From NCBI RefSeq assembly GCF_001261735.1, contig NZ_CVRP01000013.1:124001-188000 (forward strand): a stretch of DNA of 64,000 nt, written 5' to 3'. The DNA comes from Dysgonomonas sp. BGC7 (GTDB taxonomy: Bacteria; Bacteroidota; Bacteroidia; Bacteroidales; Dysgonomonadaceae). Shown piece by piece: positions 43,985-53,988 of the stretch. The position numbers and the translations under genes are program-made. The notes under the pieces are model-generated. The model was not told where the DNA came from. It saw only the letters and a list, made by a program, of their open reading frames with translations, and searched no databases. Position 1 is the stretch's first letter. The number at the start of each line of letters is the position of its first letter.

Positions 43985-44869
43985 TTATTTCTTCTGATAA
44001 ACATGGACGTAATCCACATAATATTTAATAGGCAAAATAGACGGATCTAAAGGGCCGCCCAAAGTAGAAGCTACATCTGACCCAAGAGCAAGGTTGAGCA
44101 GTACAGAAAACTTTTGGTTAAAAGGGTTTTGAGCAGACGGAATAAGTGTAAGATCGACCGTATGAGTCACTTTGTTGTCGATAGCAAACACAAGTTGCTT
44201 TTCATCCCAATGAAGACTATAGACATGGAAATCATCGGCAAGAGAAGAACCATAACTATATTTTTTAGTCGAATGCACCGCTTTACCGTCACTACCTCCG
44301 TAAATAGCATTGTGGATCATAATATTAGAATCCTTTCCTGCATATTCCATTACATCTATCTCTCCACAATTTGGCCAAGAAGATCCAGTATTCTGGCTAT
44401 CGCCTTTCATCCAAAATGCCGGCCATGAGCCTTTTCCCGCAGGAATTTTAGCACGAATTTCAAACCGACCATATTTCCACGATTTTTTCTTATTTGTAAT
44501 TATACTAGCCGAAGTGTACTGTGCTTTATCCTGATAAAGAGGATCTTCTTTCCGCCCTTCTATAACGAGCATGCCATCTTCGATTCTACAATTTTCGGTG
44601 CGATGAGTTGTATAATATTGATTTTCCTTATTTCTTACATACCCTTGTTCATATGTCCAAGAGGTTTCATCTACCATTGTCCCTGAAGCGAAATCGTCGC
44701 CCCAAACCTTCTCTAGTCCTGTATAATCTAAAACATCTCCAACTTTGTATATTTTTCCTTCAGAAGGTGTCGGTGGATTTACTTCCGGATATTGAGGTTC
44801 ATCACTAGAATTAGAACATCCCGCAAACTGACACCACAGGATAAATAATAAGATTAATATGCGATTCAT
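43985..44869 (-). CDS. GH16 endo-beta-glycanase (laminarinase-type), surface lipoprotein
   Basis: A 294-aa protein. The lipoprotein signal ends FAGC (Cys18) and is followed by SNSSDE, an acidic stretch like known Bacteroidetes surface-export signals. The beta-jelly-roll catalytic domain (about residues 50-294) has GEIDVMEY with Glu170, Asp172 and Glu175, the GExDxxE form with a beta-bulge. This group includes beta-1,3-glucanases and enzymes acting on galactose-containing beta-glycans. It is the likely surface endo-enzyme of the locus. Confidence 0.9.
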   Translation of the reverse strand: MNRILILLFILWCQFAGCSNSSDEPQYPEVNPPTPSEGKIYKVGDVLDYTGLEKVWGDDFASGTMVDETSWTYEQGYVRNKENQYYTTHRTENCRIEDGMLVIEGRKEDPLYQDKAQYTSASIITNKKKSWKYGRFEIRAKIPAGKGSWPAFWMKGDSQNTGSSWPNCGEIDVMEYAGKDSNIMIHNAIYGGSDGKAVHSTKKYSYGSSLADDFHVYSLHWDEKQLVFAIDNKVTHTVDLTLIPSAQNPFNQKFSVLLNLALGSDVASTLGGPLDPSILPIKYYVDYVHVYQKK

Positions 44870-44898
44870 CGGTCTTAAGTATTAAGTTTATAACAATA

Positions 44899-47070
44899 TT
44901 AGTTTAATGTATATTTCACTGTTGAGCCGGCATAGGCATCAGGATAGACAGTAAAAGAACAGTCCTGCTGAGCATCTACGAACTGTGTTTTCAGAGCAAT
45001 TTTTATCAAAGACACCTTTCTGCTAGGGTCAGCAACATACAATTCCGGTGTTTCTTTGTCAAAACCCTTTATCAGGAGTACACAAGCCTTATCTACGGTC
45101 ACAGAAACAGAATCATTAGAGAAGTTACCGGGCTTGTAAAAAACAATTCCTAAAATATTTGCTTTTGTATTCACTACAGCTTGAATTTCATCTGTATTCT
45201 GCAATATTGATAAGTGAGAATAGTCATGTTTTTGCATTTCCGATACACTCTTCACACCAGGTATAATATAATAAGCATATTTGTCATTCTGTGGAGATAC
45301 TCCATGATCGAACCACAACTTAAATACACCTTTCTCTATTAATCTATCCGAAGCAGAGGTGTTAATAGAACTCCATGCCCCTATTTGGATCTGATTACTC
45401 ACAGTTATGCTGCTTTTCTCCGGAAAGTAATATCCTACACCATCGTGTAAAACCCATGACAGATCGGTATATCCTTGATTCGTATTGTTTGCAATCTGCT
45501 TTGCATTTCCTCTTTCACTGGCAACCACATCTCCTTTGAGTAAACATTGGTTTACTGTTGTATGAATATTCTCTTTGGCCTCTGAGTTTATTCCGGCACC
45601 TAAACAAATTATTTCATTATCGAACATAAACCATGACTTCTTTGCTGATGTATTTATATTATATGCAGTGTCATTGAGTACATATGTAGAAACGGAATAT
45701 ATATTATTAGAAACTCCTCCCGCAAACTCACTTGTTCCTGGTGTTTGCCATGGACTTGGACGAGGGATTTCTTTTATAGCCGGATTTGTAACACCCGGAA
45801 TGGCAGCCCAATCCCAAACCGGAAATATATTATAATATTCGTCCCCATTGCGAACTATAGTGGTAGCTCCATCGGTAAGGAAATAGCCATCCAAGCCTTC
45901 GCCATTTCCATTTTCGTTACGACTGGTATATATTGATGCCGTTCTTACATCAAAAGTATAGGCTGGTCTCTGATGTAATGTGTAATCAGACCGCCAGAAG
46001 TGAGTACTGGCAGGTGTAAGGGCATAATCTGCTTTTTGCTTACCCGTTAGTCTCTGGATTGCATCTGCATATATTTTTTCATTATCAGAATCCAGTAATA
46101 TCATTCGCCTTAATATGGCAGCAAAAGAAGCCTGGTTTAAAGAACCTTCTCTCGAGATCCCTCTGCCTAAAATATTATACAAATAGTATTGTCCTCTGAT
46201 TGTAGGCAAATATGATTTGAGAAGGAAATTGCACAAGAGGTGTTTCTTTTCTTCGGGTAAGGCATACGGAGTATCTCTGAGAAAAGATGCCAACTTAGTC
46301 ATACCTTCTACAATAACATAACCATACCCCCCTATATACAGTTGGTCTCCATGCTGATGATACGAGTAGTCGTGTTGAAGCCCTTCGTTCACAGTCAACA
46401 TCAATGGATAAAAGGCCTGATTTACGGCAAAACCAAGCATATCCGAATTTTTCAGTAAACAAGCTCTGTATATCCAATGGGTAGCTATATCCATCTTATT
46501 AGCACCTGTTCCTAAAGAACCATGCTGATCAGGACGGTTGCCATCAATCTCCATTCTTACAATGAGCTTATTCTCTAAATCTACAGGCAATTGCTTTTTT
46601 CCTGACTTCATCAATATCAATAAAACTCCCATACGTTGGGGAGCTGCAATCTGCTGCATAAACCAGTTGGTACTTGTAGGATGCTTATCATACCAGAAAT
46701 TAAGAGCAGATACAATATCCGCATATAGCTTTTCGTTCTGATAATACTTATTACCTACTTTCACATAAGCAGCAACCATATTGCCCAATCTATCGAGATG
46801 TGCCAGAGGTGTCCAAGCTGTCTGTGCCCTATCCGAATAGTTAATATCTTTAAAACGTCCGTCCTTTTGCAGTTTTGCAGAGTATCTGACAACAGAGTCT
46901 TCTAATTTAGAATTATCTGTAGTCAAATGAGATTCTCTGACTCTATCCATTATGAGTTCAAAGATACCCGCAGAATCAGCCTTTTGTACCTGTTTTGCAA
47001 ATGCTCCGGTTGCGGTTATAATTAATAATGCGAGTAAAAGAACTAATCTTGCAGAGTTATACCTATTCAT
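44899..47070 (-). CDS. PL8 family polysaccharide lyase
   Basis: A 723-aa enzyme with a signal peptide (cleavage near TGAFAKQ). The N-terminal alpha/alpha toroid (~30-360) contains the PL8 catalytic set: Asn191 in GTGANKMDIATHWI, His240 and Tyr249 in YSYHQHGDQLYIGGYG (nine residues apart, as in characterised hyaluronate lyases), and Arg303/Arg307 in ILGRGISR. The C-terminal half is the beta-sandwich. PL8 enzymes cleave hyaluronan, chondroitin or xanthan-type uronic acid polymers. It is the first gene of the operon, feeding GH88. Confidence 0.92.
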   Translation of the reverse strand: MNRYNSARLVLLLALLIITATGAFAKQVQKADSAGIFELIMDRVRESHLTTDNSKLEDSVVRYSAKLQKDGRFKDINYSDRAQTAWTPLAHLDRLGNMVAAYVKVGNKYYQNEKLYADIVSALNFWYDKHPTSTNWFMQQIAAPQRMGVLLILMKSGKKQLPVDLENKLIVRMEIDGNRPDQHGSLGTGANKMDIATHWIYRACLLKNSDMLGFAVNQAFYPLMLTVNEGLQHDYSYHQHGDQLYIGGYGYVIVEGMTKLASFLRDTPYALPEEKKHLLCNFLLKSYLPTIRGQYYLYNILGRGISREGSLNQASFAAILRRMILLDSDNEKIYADAIQRLTGKQKADYALTPASTHFWRSDYTLHQRPAYTFDVRTASIYTSRNENGNGEGLDGYFLTDGATTIVRNGDEYYNIFPVWDWAAIPGVTNPAIKEIPRPSPWQTPGTSEFAGGVSNNIYSVSTYVLNDTAYNINTSAKKSWFMFDNEIICLGAGINSEAKENIHTTVNQCLLKGDVVASERGNAKQIANNTNQGYTDLSWVLHDGVGYYFPEKSSITVSNQIQIGAWSSINTSASDRLIEKGVFKLWFDHGVSPQNDKYAYYIIPGVKSVSEMQKHDYSHLSILQNTDEIQAVVNTKANILGIVFYKPGNFSNDSVSVTVDKACVLLIKGFDKETPELYVADPSRKVSLIKIALKTQFVDAQQDCSFTVYPDAYAGSTVKYTLN

Positions 47071-47124
47071 TTAATTAGAGGGTTTATAATTTTATGAGTT
47101 GTTATTATACTTATAGCCTGTTTA

Positions 47125-47132
47125 CAAAAATA
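47125..47132 (-). promoter_or_regulatory. Possible -7 element of the PL8 operon
   Basis: On the minus strand the sequence reads TATTTTTG, matching TAnnTTTG, about 55 bp before the PL8 start at 47070. No TTG box is seen at the expected spacing, consistent with a promoter that needs the divergent regulator. Confidence 0.45.
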
Positions 47133-47357
47133 TTTATTGAATTCTCCTATTGATTCACCTTCACTATATGTAAAATACTGAGAGAAGGATTTAGAAATTC
47201 CCACAACTAGAAACAAGATATAAATACACATCATCAATTGTGTGTTTCTCAATATTTATTTTGATATTACTGGCGAAATCTATTTATCCGGCAGCTTCCA
47301 CAGTAGAGTACTTAATGACCAAAAGTAATCTTTTAGGCAAGACTACAACGGGTAATT

Positions 47358-47375
47358 TTGTCCCAAAATAGGGCT
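47358..47375 (-). promoter_or_regulatory. Candidate regulator-binding motif, copy B (PL8 operon)
   Basis: The plus-strand ttgtcccaaaatagggct shares 14 of 18 bases with the motif at 38914-38931. It contains a CCC/GGG dyad. It sits in the region shared by the divergent regulator gene and the PL8 operon. Confidence 0.45.
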
Positions 47376-47394
47376 ATTTTTATCTCTACACCTC

Positions 47395-47459
47395 ACTTTG
47401 TATAAATTTATTGTTACACTTAACAAAAGATATTCTAACTTAGGCTTACTTTGTATAAA
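47395..47459 (+). repeat. 12-bp direct repeat before the regulator gene
   Basis: actttgtataaa occurs at 47395-47406 and again at 47448-47459, 53 bp apart, both upstream of the ATG at 47470. Each contains a partial match to TAnnTTTG (CACTTTG, TACTTTG), so these may be alternative promoter elements or binding sites. Confidence 0.5.
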
Positions 47460-47469
47460 AGACTTTCCA

Positions 47470-50400
47470 ATGAAACATTTTTTAGTCCTCTTCTTCATTA
47501 TCACATCCGTATATGCGAGTGCATATGCAGATAATATATATTTTAATCACTTGGGTAATAAAGACGGATTGCCTCAAATAAATGTACTATCTATTTATCA
47601 GGATGAAACCGGAGCCATGTGGTTTGGAACAGTAGAAGGCATATGCCGATACAATGGCAAAGATACCGAAAGCTTTACCTCTTCGTCTAAGGACACAGGA
47701 CTGACACAAAATATCATATATGCTATTTGTGGCGACAAGAAAGGGAATATATATATAAAGGCAGATTATGATCTTGTGAAGTATAATCTCTCGAAACAGA
47801 AATTTGAAACTATAAGACAAGGGAATACCAGAGCTCTTTTTTACAAAGACAATATTTTATGGTATGTCACAGATTCTGCAATATATCAATACATAAATGG
47901 TGAAATAAGAGAGTATTGTAAACTGGAGAAATCTACAGGCCGTATAACATATATGTACATAGACAATGATGGTGCTATATGGCTTGGGGCGGATAGCGGT
48001 ATTACAATATTGTATTCAAACAATTATCAGAACAGACGTAAGGTATTAGATAATACTTTCGTTACTACAATATACGAAGACAGCAAACAAAACATATGGG
48101 TAGGAACTGCTAACGATGGTGTTTTTCTTTTAAGCAAAAATGCTCAGCAATTGGCGCACTATACACATATGGTAGGGCAGCAATCTCTTTCCAATAATCA
48201 AATACGCACGATCGTAGAAGACCGTTCGGGAAAAATGTGGATAGGCACATTCTTTGGACTAAACCGCTACGATCCTGTAATTCAAGAATGGCATGCTTAT
48301 ATCCATGTCGATAATATTCCTCACAGCATAAGCCACACATCTATATTCTCTTTATATGAAGACACCCAGGGGACAATGTGGGCGGGAACATATTTCGGGG
48401 GAGTAAACTACTTCAATACCGACATGGATAAATTCAGATTCTACAATGCAAATCACTCCAGTCAGAACCACCTGAGCTATCCTTTTATCGGGAAGATGGC
48501 AGAAGATGATGCGGGTAATCTCTGGATTTGTACAGAAGGGGGAGGCCTCAACTGTCTGAATCTTGCTACCAGACAATTTTCTCATTATATGTACGATGAA
48601 TATAATTATGAGTCGACATCAAAAAACAATCTGAAAAGTATCTGGTACCATCAAAACAAACTATACATAGGATTGCACAACGGAGGGTTAGTGATATTTG
48701 ATACTACTACAAAAAAATACAGAACCCTTACCTCCGACAAACAGAATCCTTACTCATTGTCTTCGAACAGTATTCGTGACATGCAATATTACAAAGGAGA
48801 TCTATATGTACTTACATCGCTCAATCTCATGAGAATGGATATAGAAAATGAAAAATTCTATTCAATGAGCGATGACCCAACAATAAAGGATATAATAAAA
48901 AAGGATTTCATATATGCATTTTATATCGATAGTAAAGATCGGCTTTGGATATCATTATCCAACAGATTGCGATATATAAACTTAAAGACGAAAAAACATG
49001 AAGATTACACATACAACAAAGATAATCCGAATTCGATAGGTAAATTTCGCATAACATCGATATTAGAGACAGATAAAGGAGATTTATATTTTGGAACTAC
49101 AGGTTCTGGATTATTTAAATACCGTCCCGAAACTAATGACTTTGAAACCTATACTAAAGATAAGAAAAGCCTTGTAAGCGACTTTTGCTATCATATAGCC
49201 GAGACTTCAGCCGGAAACCTGATCATACTCAGCAATAGTGCTATTACGGTATTAGATCCGCAGGGTAAAGGAAAGATTATCTTCGAGTCGTCCTCCAACT
49301 TTCCTATCACAGGCTTTTTTCAGGGTTCGAGCTCTTTTATAACCAAAGATCATGAAATATTCATAGGAGGAGTAAATGGTCTGGTATCTGTTTTTGAGCC
49401 TGATTTAAAAAACATAACATCAAGTAAATATAACCTTTACTTCGACAAGTTGTTTATCAACAACAAACTGATCTCTCCCGACGATAACTCTAACATATTG
49501 AAAGAAACAATATCCAGCGCACCTCTTATCGAGCTCAAACATAACCAAAACAATATAATGCTCGAGTTTGCCTCATCCAACTACATATATCAAACAATAC
49601 AGCAATATGAATATAAATTGGAGGGCTTCGACAGAGAATGGAATCTTACCACATCGAACACTCTGATATATACGAATATTAATCCCGGAAAGTACAAGCT
49701 GCTAGTAAGAGAAGCCAACAAGGGTAATGAAGGAAAGATGTGCAGCCTTGATATAAACATCTCACCTCCTATATATGCGAGTACTCTTGCCTTTATGTTG
49801 TACTGCGTATTATTTATACTTTCTATGATAGCCATTGTCAAATTTTCGATATGGAGATCACGCCTCAATTCCGCTTTGGAAATGGAACGCCGCGAAAAAG
49901 AACAGATAGAAAAGTTGAATCAGGCAAAACTCAGCTTCTTTACCAATATATCACATGAATTAAGAACTCCGCTAACCCTGATCATAGGTCAAACAGAAAT
50001 GGCTTTAAAAGAAGAAAGTCTGGATACAGAGCTGCATAATAAGATATCGAAAGTGTACAAAAATGCTACACACATGAGAAACCTCATTTCCGAACTCCTT
50101 GATTTTCGGAAACAGGAACTAGGATATATCAAGCTTAAAGCAACAGAGGTAGATCTTGTAGAATATATCAAAGAAATATATGAGTCGTTCACCGAGTATG
50201 CACAACAACTTAATATATCATATAAGTTTGAATGTGAAGAGAAATCAATAGCGGTCTTTATAGACCCTGTACAATATCATAAGGCTATCTATAACCTTTT
50301 ATCAAATGCATTTAAATATACTCAGGCGGGAGGAGAAGTCATTTTACGAATAAGCTTAAAAGATGAGTATGTATCCGTTCAAGTGGAAGACAATGGAATA

Positions 50401-51516
50401 GGAATATCTACTGAAGACTTATCTAAAATATTTGAACGATTCTATCAGGTAGAATATCGGTCTTCTAAGTTTAGTCTTGGCACAGGCATAGGCTTGGCTC
50501 TGACCAAACAGATCGTAGAAAGTCATAAGGGTATAATCAATGTAACAAGCGCAAGCAACAAAGGTAGTATCTTCGAAACACAACTTTTGCTAGGAAATAA
50601 ACATTTCATCGAGGAAGAACTGATAAGCAATCAGGATAAATATGTGTTGGACGATTCGCCGGAAACACAATTCGCCGATCTGGATCCAAAACCAGTATTT
50701 AGCACAAATGACGATCCGCGTAAACCTTCGGTACTGATAGTGGAGGACAGTAATGATGTTATGGAATTACTTGTTGATGCTTTTTCCGATAAATATTGTG
50801 TTTATACTGCCTCTAATGGTAAAATAGGTTTTGAAACGGCTTTGGAGATACAGCCCGATCTTATTGTAAGTGATGTAATGATGCCCGAAATGTCCGGCAA
50901 AGAAATGTGCTACAAAATAAAGAATAATATTCATGTATCTCACATACCGGTCTTACTACTTACGGCACAGACCTCTACCAATCAAACAATTGAAGGATAT
51001 ATGTACGGAGCAGACGATTATGTGACCAAACCATTCAATATAGAAGTCCTGCTATCTCGATGCTATAGCCTTATTAGAAATAGAAAACTTTTCTATCAGA
51101 GTGTTACTAAAGAAAATCGACTTGTAGTAACCCCCAACATACTCACAGAATATGAACAAGAGTTTATAGATAAAGCCACAAAAATAGTTAAGGACAACTT
51201 CGACAACCCTAAATTTGACATGAACACTCTGGCTGCTGAATTAGGGTTAAGCCGCACAAAGTTATATTCTCAGTTGAAAGAAATATCGGGTATGACTCCT
51301 AATGAGTTCACTCTCAACATAAAACTAAAAGAAGCCTGCTATCTTCTTGAGAATGCACCGAATATGAATATATCAGATATTGCATATAGTTTGGGATTCT
51401 CTACTGCAAAATACTTTAGAAAAACGTTCAAAACTTTCTACAATGTTTCGCCTATGCAATGGAAGAAGAATAAAGATCCTCAATATACAAGCGAAAATGA
51501 AGAAGATGACGAATGA
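47470..51516 (+). CDS. Hybrid two-component system sensor/AraC regulator (HTCS)
   Basis: A 1348-aa single-protein signalling system. The ATG at 47470 is preferred because a signal peptide (MKHFLVLFFIITSVYASAYA) starts there. In order: two beta-propellers of Reg_prop repeats in the periplasm (~25-680), a Y_Y_Y domain (~690-765), one membrane segment (~770-792), a histidine kinase with His829 in ISHELRTPLTLI, an ATPase with DNGIGI and GTGIGLAL, a receiver with Asp1135 (SDVMMPEMSG) and Lys in DYVTKPF, and a C-terminal AraC-type DNA-binding domain. Such proteins sense an oligosaccharide and activate the adjacent PUL. Confidence 0.95.
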   Translation: MKHFLVLFFIITSVYASAYADNIYFNHLGNKDGLPQINVLSIYQDETGAMWFGTVEGICRYNGKDTESFTSSSKDTGLTQNIIYAICGDKKGNIYIKADYDLVKYNLSKQKFETIRQGNTRALFYKDNILWYVTDSAIYQYINGEIREYCKLEKSTGRITYMYIDNDGAIWLGADSGITILYSNNYQNRRKVLDNTFVTTIYEDSKQNIWVGTANDGVFLLSKNAQQLAHYTHMVGQQSLSNNQIRTIVEDRSGKMWIGTFFGLNRYDPVIQEWHAYIHVDNIPHSISHTSIFSLYEDTQGTMWAGTYFGGVNYFNTDMDKFRFYNANHSSQNHLSYPFIGKMAEDDAGNLWICTEGGGLNCLNLATRQFSHYMYDEYNYESTSKNNLKSIWYHQNKLYIGLHNGGLVIFDTTTKKYRTLTSDKQNPYSLSSNSIRDMQYYKGDLYVLTSLNLMRMDIENEKFYSMSDDPTIKDIIKKDFIYAFYIDSKDRLWISLSNRLRYINLKTKKHEDYTYNKDNPNSIGKFRITSILETDKGDLYFGTTGSGLFKYRPETNDFETYTKDKKSLVSDFCYHIAETSAGNLIILSNSAITVLDPQGKGKIIFESSSNFPITGFFQGSSSFITKDHEIFIGGVNGLVSVFEPDLKNITSSKYNLYFDKLFINNKLISPDDNSNILKETISSAPLIELKHNQNNIMLEFASSNYIYQTIQQYEYKLEGFDREWNLTTSNTLIYTNINPGKYKLLVREANKGNEGKMCSLDINISPPIYASTLAFMLYCVLFILSMIAIVKFSIWRSRLNSALEMERREKEQIEKLNQAKLSFFTNISHELRTPLTLIIGQTEMALKEESLDTELHNKISKVYKNATHMRNLISELLDFRKQELGYIKLKATEVDLVEYIKEIYESFTEYAQQLNISYKFECEEKSIAVFIDPVQYHKAIYNLLSNAFKYTQAGGEVILRISLKDEYVSVQVEDNGIGISTEDLSKIFERFYQVEYRSSKFSLGTGIGLALTKQIVESHKGIINVTSASNKGSIFETQLLLGNKHFIEEELISNQDKYVLDDSPETQFADLDPKPVFSTNDDPRKPSVLIVEDSNDVMELLVDAFSDKYCVYTASNGKIGFETALEIQPDLIVSDVMMPEMSGKEMCYKIKNNIHVSHIPVLLLTAQTSTNQTIEGYMYGADDYVTKPFNIEVLLSRCYSLIRNRKLFYQSVTKENRLVVTPNILTEYEQEFIDKATKIVKDNFDNPKFDMNTLAAELGLSRTKLYSQLKEISGMTPNEFTLNIKLKEACYLLENAPNMNISDIAYSLGFSTAKYFRKTFKTFYNVSPMQWKKNKDPQYTSENEEDDE

Positions 51517-51585
51517 TAAATCCCTACAAACAAAGAATTGTCATTGAACTAATATAACAGCCTTGTTGACCAGTATCAAATAAAA

Positions 51586-51611
51586 TAGCCGGAAGATAAA
51601 TCTTCCGGCTA
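51586..51611. terminator. Terminator between convergent HTCS and FKBP genes
   Basis: A near-perfect hairpin tagccggaagat / atcttccggcta has a 2-4 nt loop. On the minus strand it is followed by TTTTA. It lies 70 bp after the HTCS stop and about 45 bp past the FKBP stop, so it may serve both transcripts, more convincingly the minus one. Confidence 0.7.
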
Positions 51612-51653
51612 CCAAAGGGTTTCCCTACCCTACTTTATATTTTGTTTCGACAC

Positions 51654-52268
51654 TTAATTTGTGGCAACAACTTCTTCCTTTTGATTGGCTGGAATAATTT
51701 TCAATAATTTAATATCAAACCACAAAGTAGTATAAGCAGGTATTGTAATATAACCGGACGAGTTGTATTGTGCAGATGATCCATAACCCAACTCTTGTGG
51801 AATACAAACTTCAACTTCGTGTCCTACTTTCATATACTGAAGCATATCTACCCATCCCATAACTCCGCCTTGAGCCAAAGTATTGATACGAAAGCCTCTT
51901 CCTGCCTGATCGTTATTATCCCCTTCTGTAGAATCGAACTCTATCTTCTTTCCGTTATAATCCAAGTACCAACCTATATAGCGACAAACAACGCTATCAG
52001 TCACCTCCGGATACTGATCCTGCGTAATCTTAGTCGACTTAGAGCTTTTCCCTATCACATCAGTGTATTTCCAATACATAATTCCATTATCGGATAGTGA
52101 CTTTCGTGGTGTGTATTCACTGGTCTTAGCAGCTACTTCAGTAACTATTTTTTCATTGTAAGCTTTCCATTCCTCATCTATCCCAGTAGTGTCATCATCT
52201 CCTACACAAGAATAGAAAGAAACAAACGAACAAAGCAAAACCAATATTCCTAATAATTTTTTATTCAT
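51654..52268 (-). CDS. FKBP-type peptidyl-prolyl cis-trans isomerase, lipoprotein
   Basis: A 204-aa protein. The signal peptide ends FYSC (Cys21), followed by VGDDD, suggesting a surface or outer membrane lipoprotein. The C-terminal FKBP domain (~100-195) contains VMGWVDMLQYMKVGHEVEV and IPQELGYGSSAQYNSSGYI, typical of Bacteroidetes FKBP folds. It would assist folding of exported proteins. It lies 18 bp after glyS and is probably cotranscribed with it. Confidence 0.87.
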   Translation of the reverse strand: MNKKLLGILVLLCSFVSFYSCVGDDDTTGIDEEWKAYNEKIVTEVAAKTSEYTPRKSLSDNGIMYWKYTDVIGKSSKSTKITQDQYPEVTDSVVCRYIGWYLDYNGKKIEFDSTEGDNNDQAGRGFRINTLAQGGVMGWVDMLQYMKVGHEVEVCIPQELGYGSSAQYNSSGYITIPAYTTLWFDIKLLKIIPANQKEEVVATN

Positions 52269-52286
52269 ATTTTAGCTTCGAATATA

Positions 52287-53825
52287 TTATACTATTGTTT
52301 TCAAAAGATTTTTCATACTTACTTTATCTGATATTATACCAGCTAGTTTGTCTATAGCCACACGCTCCTGCTCCATAGTATCACGATAACGTATTGTTAC
52401 AGTATTGTCCTCCAATGTCTGATGATCTACAGTTACACAGTATGGTGTGCCAATGGCATCCTGACGACGATAACGTTTACCGATACTGTCTTTTTCATCG
52501 TACTGACATTTGAAGTCGAACTTCAGATTGTCAATTATTTCCTGAGCCTTTTCCGGTAAACCATCTTTCTTTATCAACGGAAGAACACCTAACTTGATTG
52601 GAGCCAGTGCTGCCGGCAATTTCAATACCACACGTGTTTCGCCTCCTTCTACCTCTTCTTCGCAATATGCAGCAGACATTGTAGACAAGAACATACGGTC
52701 TACCCCTATAGACGTTTCTATAACGTAAGGAGTATATGATTTATTGAGTTCGGGATCGAAATATTGTATTTTTTTACCTGAGAATTTCTCATGACTGCTC
52801 AAGTCAAAATCGGTGCGGGAATGAATACCTTCCACTTCTTTAAAGCCGAATGGCATCTCAAATTCCACATCAGTAGCTGCATTTGCATAGTGAGCAAGTT
52901 TATCATGATCGTGAAAACGATACTTATGATCGCCAAAGCCAAGAGCCTTGTGCCACTTCATACGAATATCTTTCCATTTTGCAAACCACTCAAGTTCTTC
53001 TCCGGGACGAACGAAGAACTGCATCTCCATTTGTTCGAATTCACGCATACGGAAAATAAACTGGCGAGCAACAATTTCGTTACGAAAAGCCTTACCAATC
53101 TGTGCAATACCGAAAGGAATCTTCATACGTCCTGTTTTTTGCACATTCAGGAAATTAACAAAAATCCCCTGTGCTGTCTCAGGACGCAGATATACTTTCA
53201 TGGCTCCATCGGCAGTAGAACCCATTTCGGTAGAAAACATAAGGTTAAACTGACGCACATCTGTCCAATTACGTGTACCGCTAATCGGATCTACAATCTC
53301 GCAGTCTACAATAATCTGACGAAGTTCATCCAGATTATTGTCATTTAAGGCTTTTGCAAAACGAGTGTGAACCTCATTGCGCTTCGCCTGATTTTCGAGA
53401 ATACGAGGATTAGTCTGACGAAACATTGCTTCATCGAAACTTTCGCCAAAACGTTTAGCCGCTTTTTCTACTTCTTTGTTTATCTTATCGTCTATTTTAG
53501 CCATGTGATCTTCGATAAGCACATCGGCACGATAGCGTTTTTTACTGTCTTTATTGTCAATCAAAGGGTCGTTAAACGCATCCACATGTCCCGATGCTTT
53601 CCAAATAGTAGGATGCATAAAAATTGCAGAGTCTATCCCTACTACATTTTCGTGTAGCAGTACCATACTGTCCCACCAGTATTTCTTAATATTGTTTTTT
53701 AATTCCACACCCATTTGCCCATAGTCATATACAGCACTAAGGCCATCATATATTTCACTGGACTGGAATACAAAACCATACTCTTTACAATGCGAAACTA
53801 TTTTTTTAAAAACATCTTCTGACAT
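52287..53825 (-). CDS. glyS: Glycyl-tRNA synthetase, single-chain homodimeric type
   Basis: A 512-aa class II synthetase that charges tRNA-Gly. The single-chain type has SSEIYDGLSAVYDYGQMGVE at the N-terminus, RPETAQGIFVNF, motif 2 in IGKAFRNEI, the EFEQMEMQFFVRPGEE segment and a C-terminal anticodon-binding domain (~405-512, with CQYDEKDSIGKRYRRQDAIG). This is the alpha2 form, not the alpha2beta2 glyQ/glyS type. Length is normal. Confidence 0.95.
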   Translation of the reverse strand: MSEDVFKKIVSHCKEYGFVFQSSEIYDGLSAVYDYGQMGVELKNNIKKYWWDSMVLLHENVVGIDSAIFMHPTIWKASGHVDAFNDPLIDNKDSKKRYRADVLIEDHMAKIDDKINKEVEKAAKRFGESFDEAMFRQTNPRILENQAKRNEVHTRFAKALNDNNLDELRQIIVDCEIVDPISGTRNWTDVRQFNLMFSTEMGSTADGAMKVYLRPETAQGIFVNFLNVQKTGRMKIPFGIAQIGKAFRNEIVARQFIFRMREFEQMEMQFFVRPGEELEWFAKWKDIRMKWHKALGFGDHKYRFHDHDKLAHYANAATDVEFEMPFGFKEVEGIHSRTDFDLSSHEKFSGKKIQYFDPELNKSYTPYVIETSIGVDRMFLSTMSAAYCEEEVEGGETRVVLKLPAALAPIKLGVLPLIKKDGLPEKAQEIIDNLKFDFKCQYDEKDSIGKRYRRQDAIGTPYCVTVDHQTLEDNTVTIRYRDTMEQERVAIDKLAGIISDKVSMKNLLKTIV

Positions 53826-53911
53826 ATACCTTTGACTCTTTTTTACGTTCTTTTATATGAAATTGAATAAGTTGCACAAAGTAAACACTTTTTTTTGATA
53901 AAAAAGGAGGC

Positions 53912-53919
53912 TAACTTTG
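53912..53919 (+). promoter_or_regulatory. Possible -7 element of the barrel-protein gene
   Basis: A perfect TAACTTTG lies about 70 bp before the ATG at 53989. The TTTG upstream (53894-53897) is only 14 bp away, shorter than the usual spacing, so this is a weak call. Confidence 0.4.
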
Positions 53920-53988
53920 ACGAATTTGGCATATTTTATACTCTATATAAAAAAAGCTATCTTCGCTAACTCAAAATAAAATACTCTG

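Larger units (their letters stand above)
47071..47469. other. Divergent intergenic region between PL8 and the regulator gene
   Basis: A 399-bp spacer. On the minus strand a perfect TATTTTTG element (47132-47125) could be the -7 box of the lyase operon, without a clear upstream box. The candidate operator copy B lies at 47358-47375. A 12-bp direct repeat, actttgtataaa, occurs at 47395-47406 and 47448-47459 just before the regulator gene. Confidence 0.6.

Noticed and set aside
47067-47252. Minus-strand 61-codon reading frame with a signal-like N-terminus upstream of the PL8 gene
   Set aside because: It overlaps the PL8 start, has no recognisable domain and covers the likely promoter of that operon; it is more plausibly leader sequence.
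47398-47469. Extended N-terminus of the HTCS protein from position 47398
   Set aside because: It begins with a non-ATG codon region of the direct repeat and would place 24 residues before a good signal peptide; the ATG at 47470 is preferred.
52791-53348. 185-codon plus-strand reading frame inside glyS
   Set aside because: It is antisense to a conserved synthetase, has low-complexity composition and no recognisable domain.
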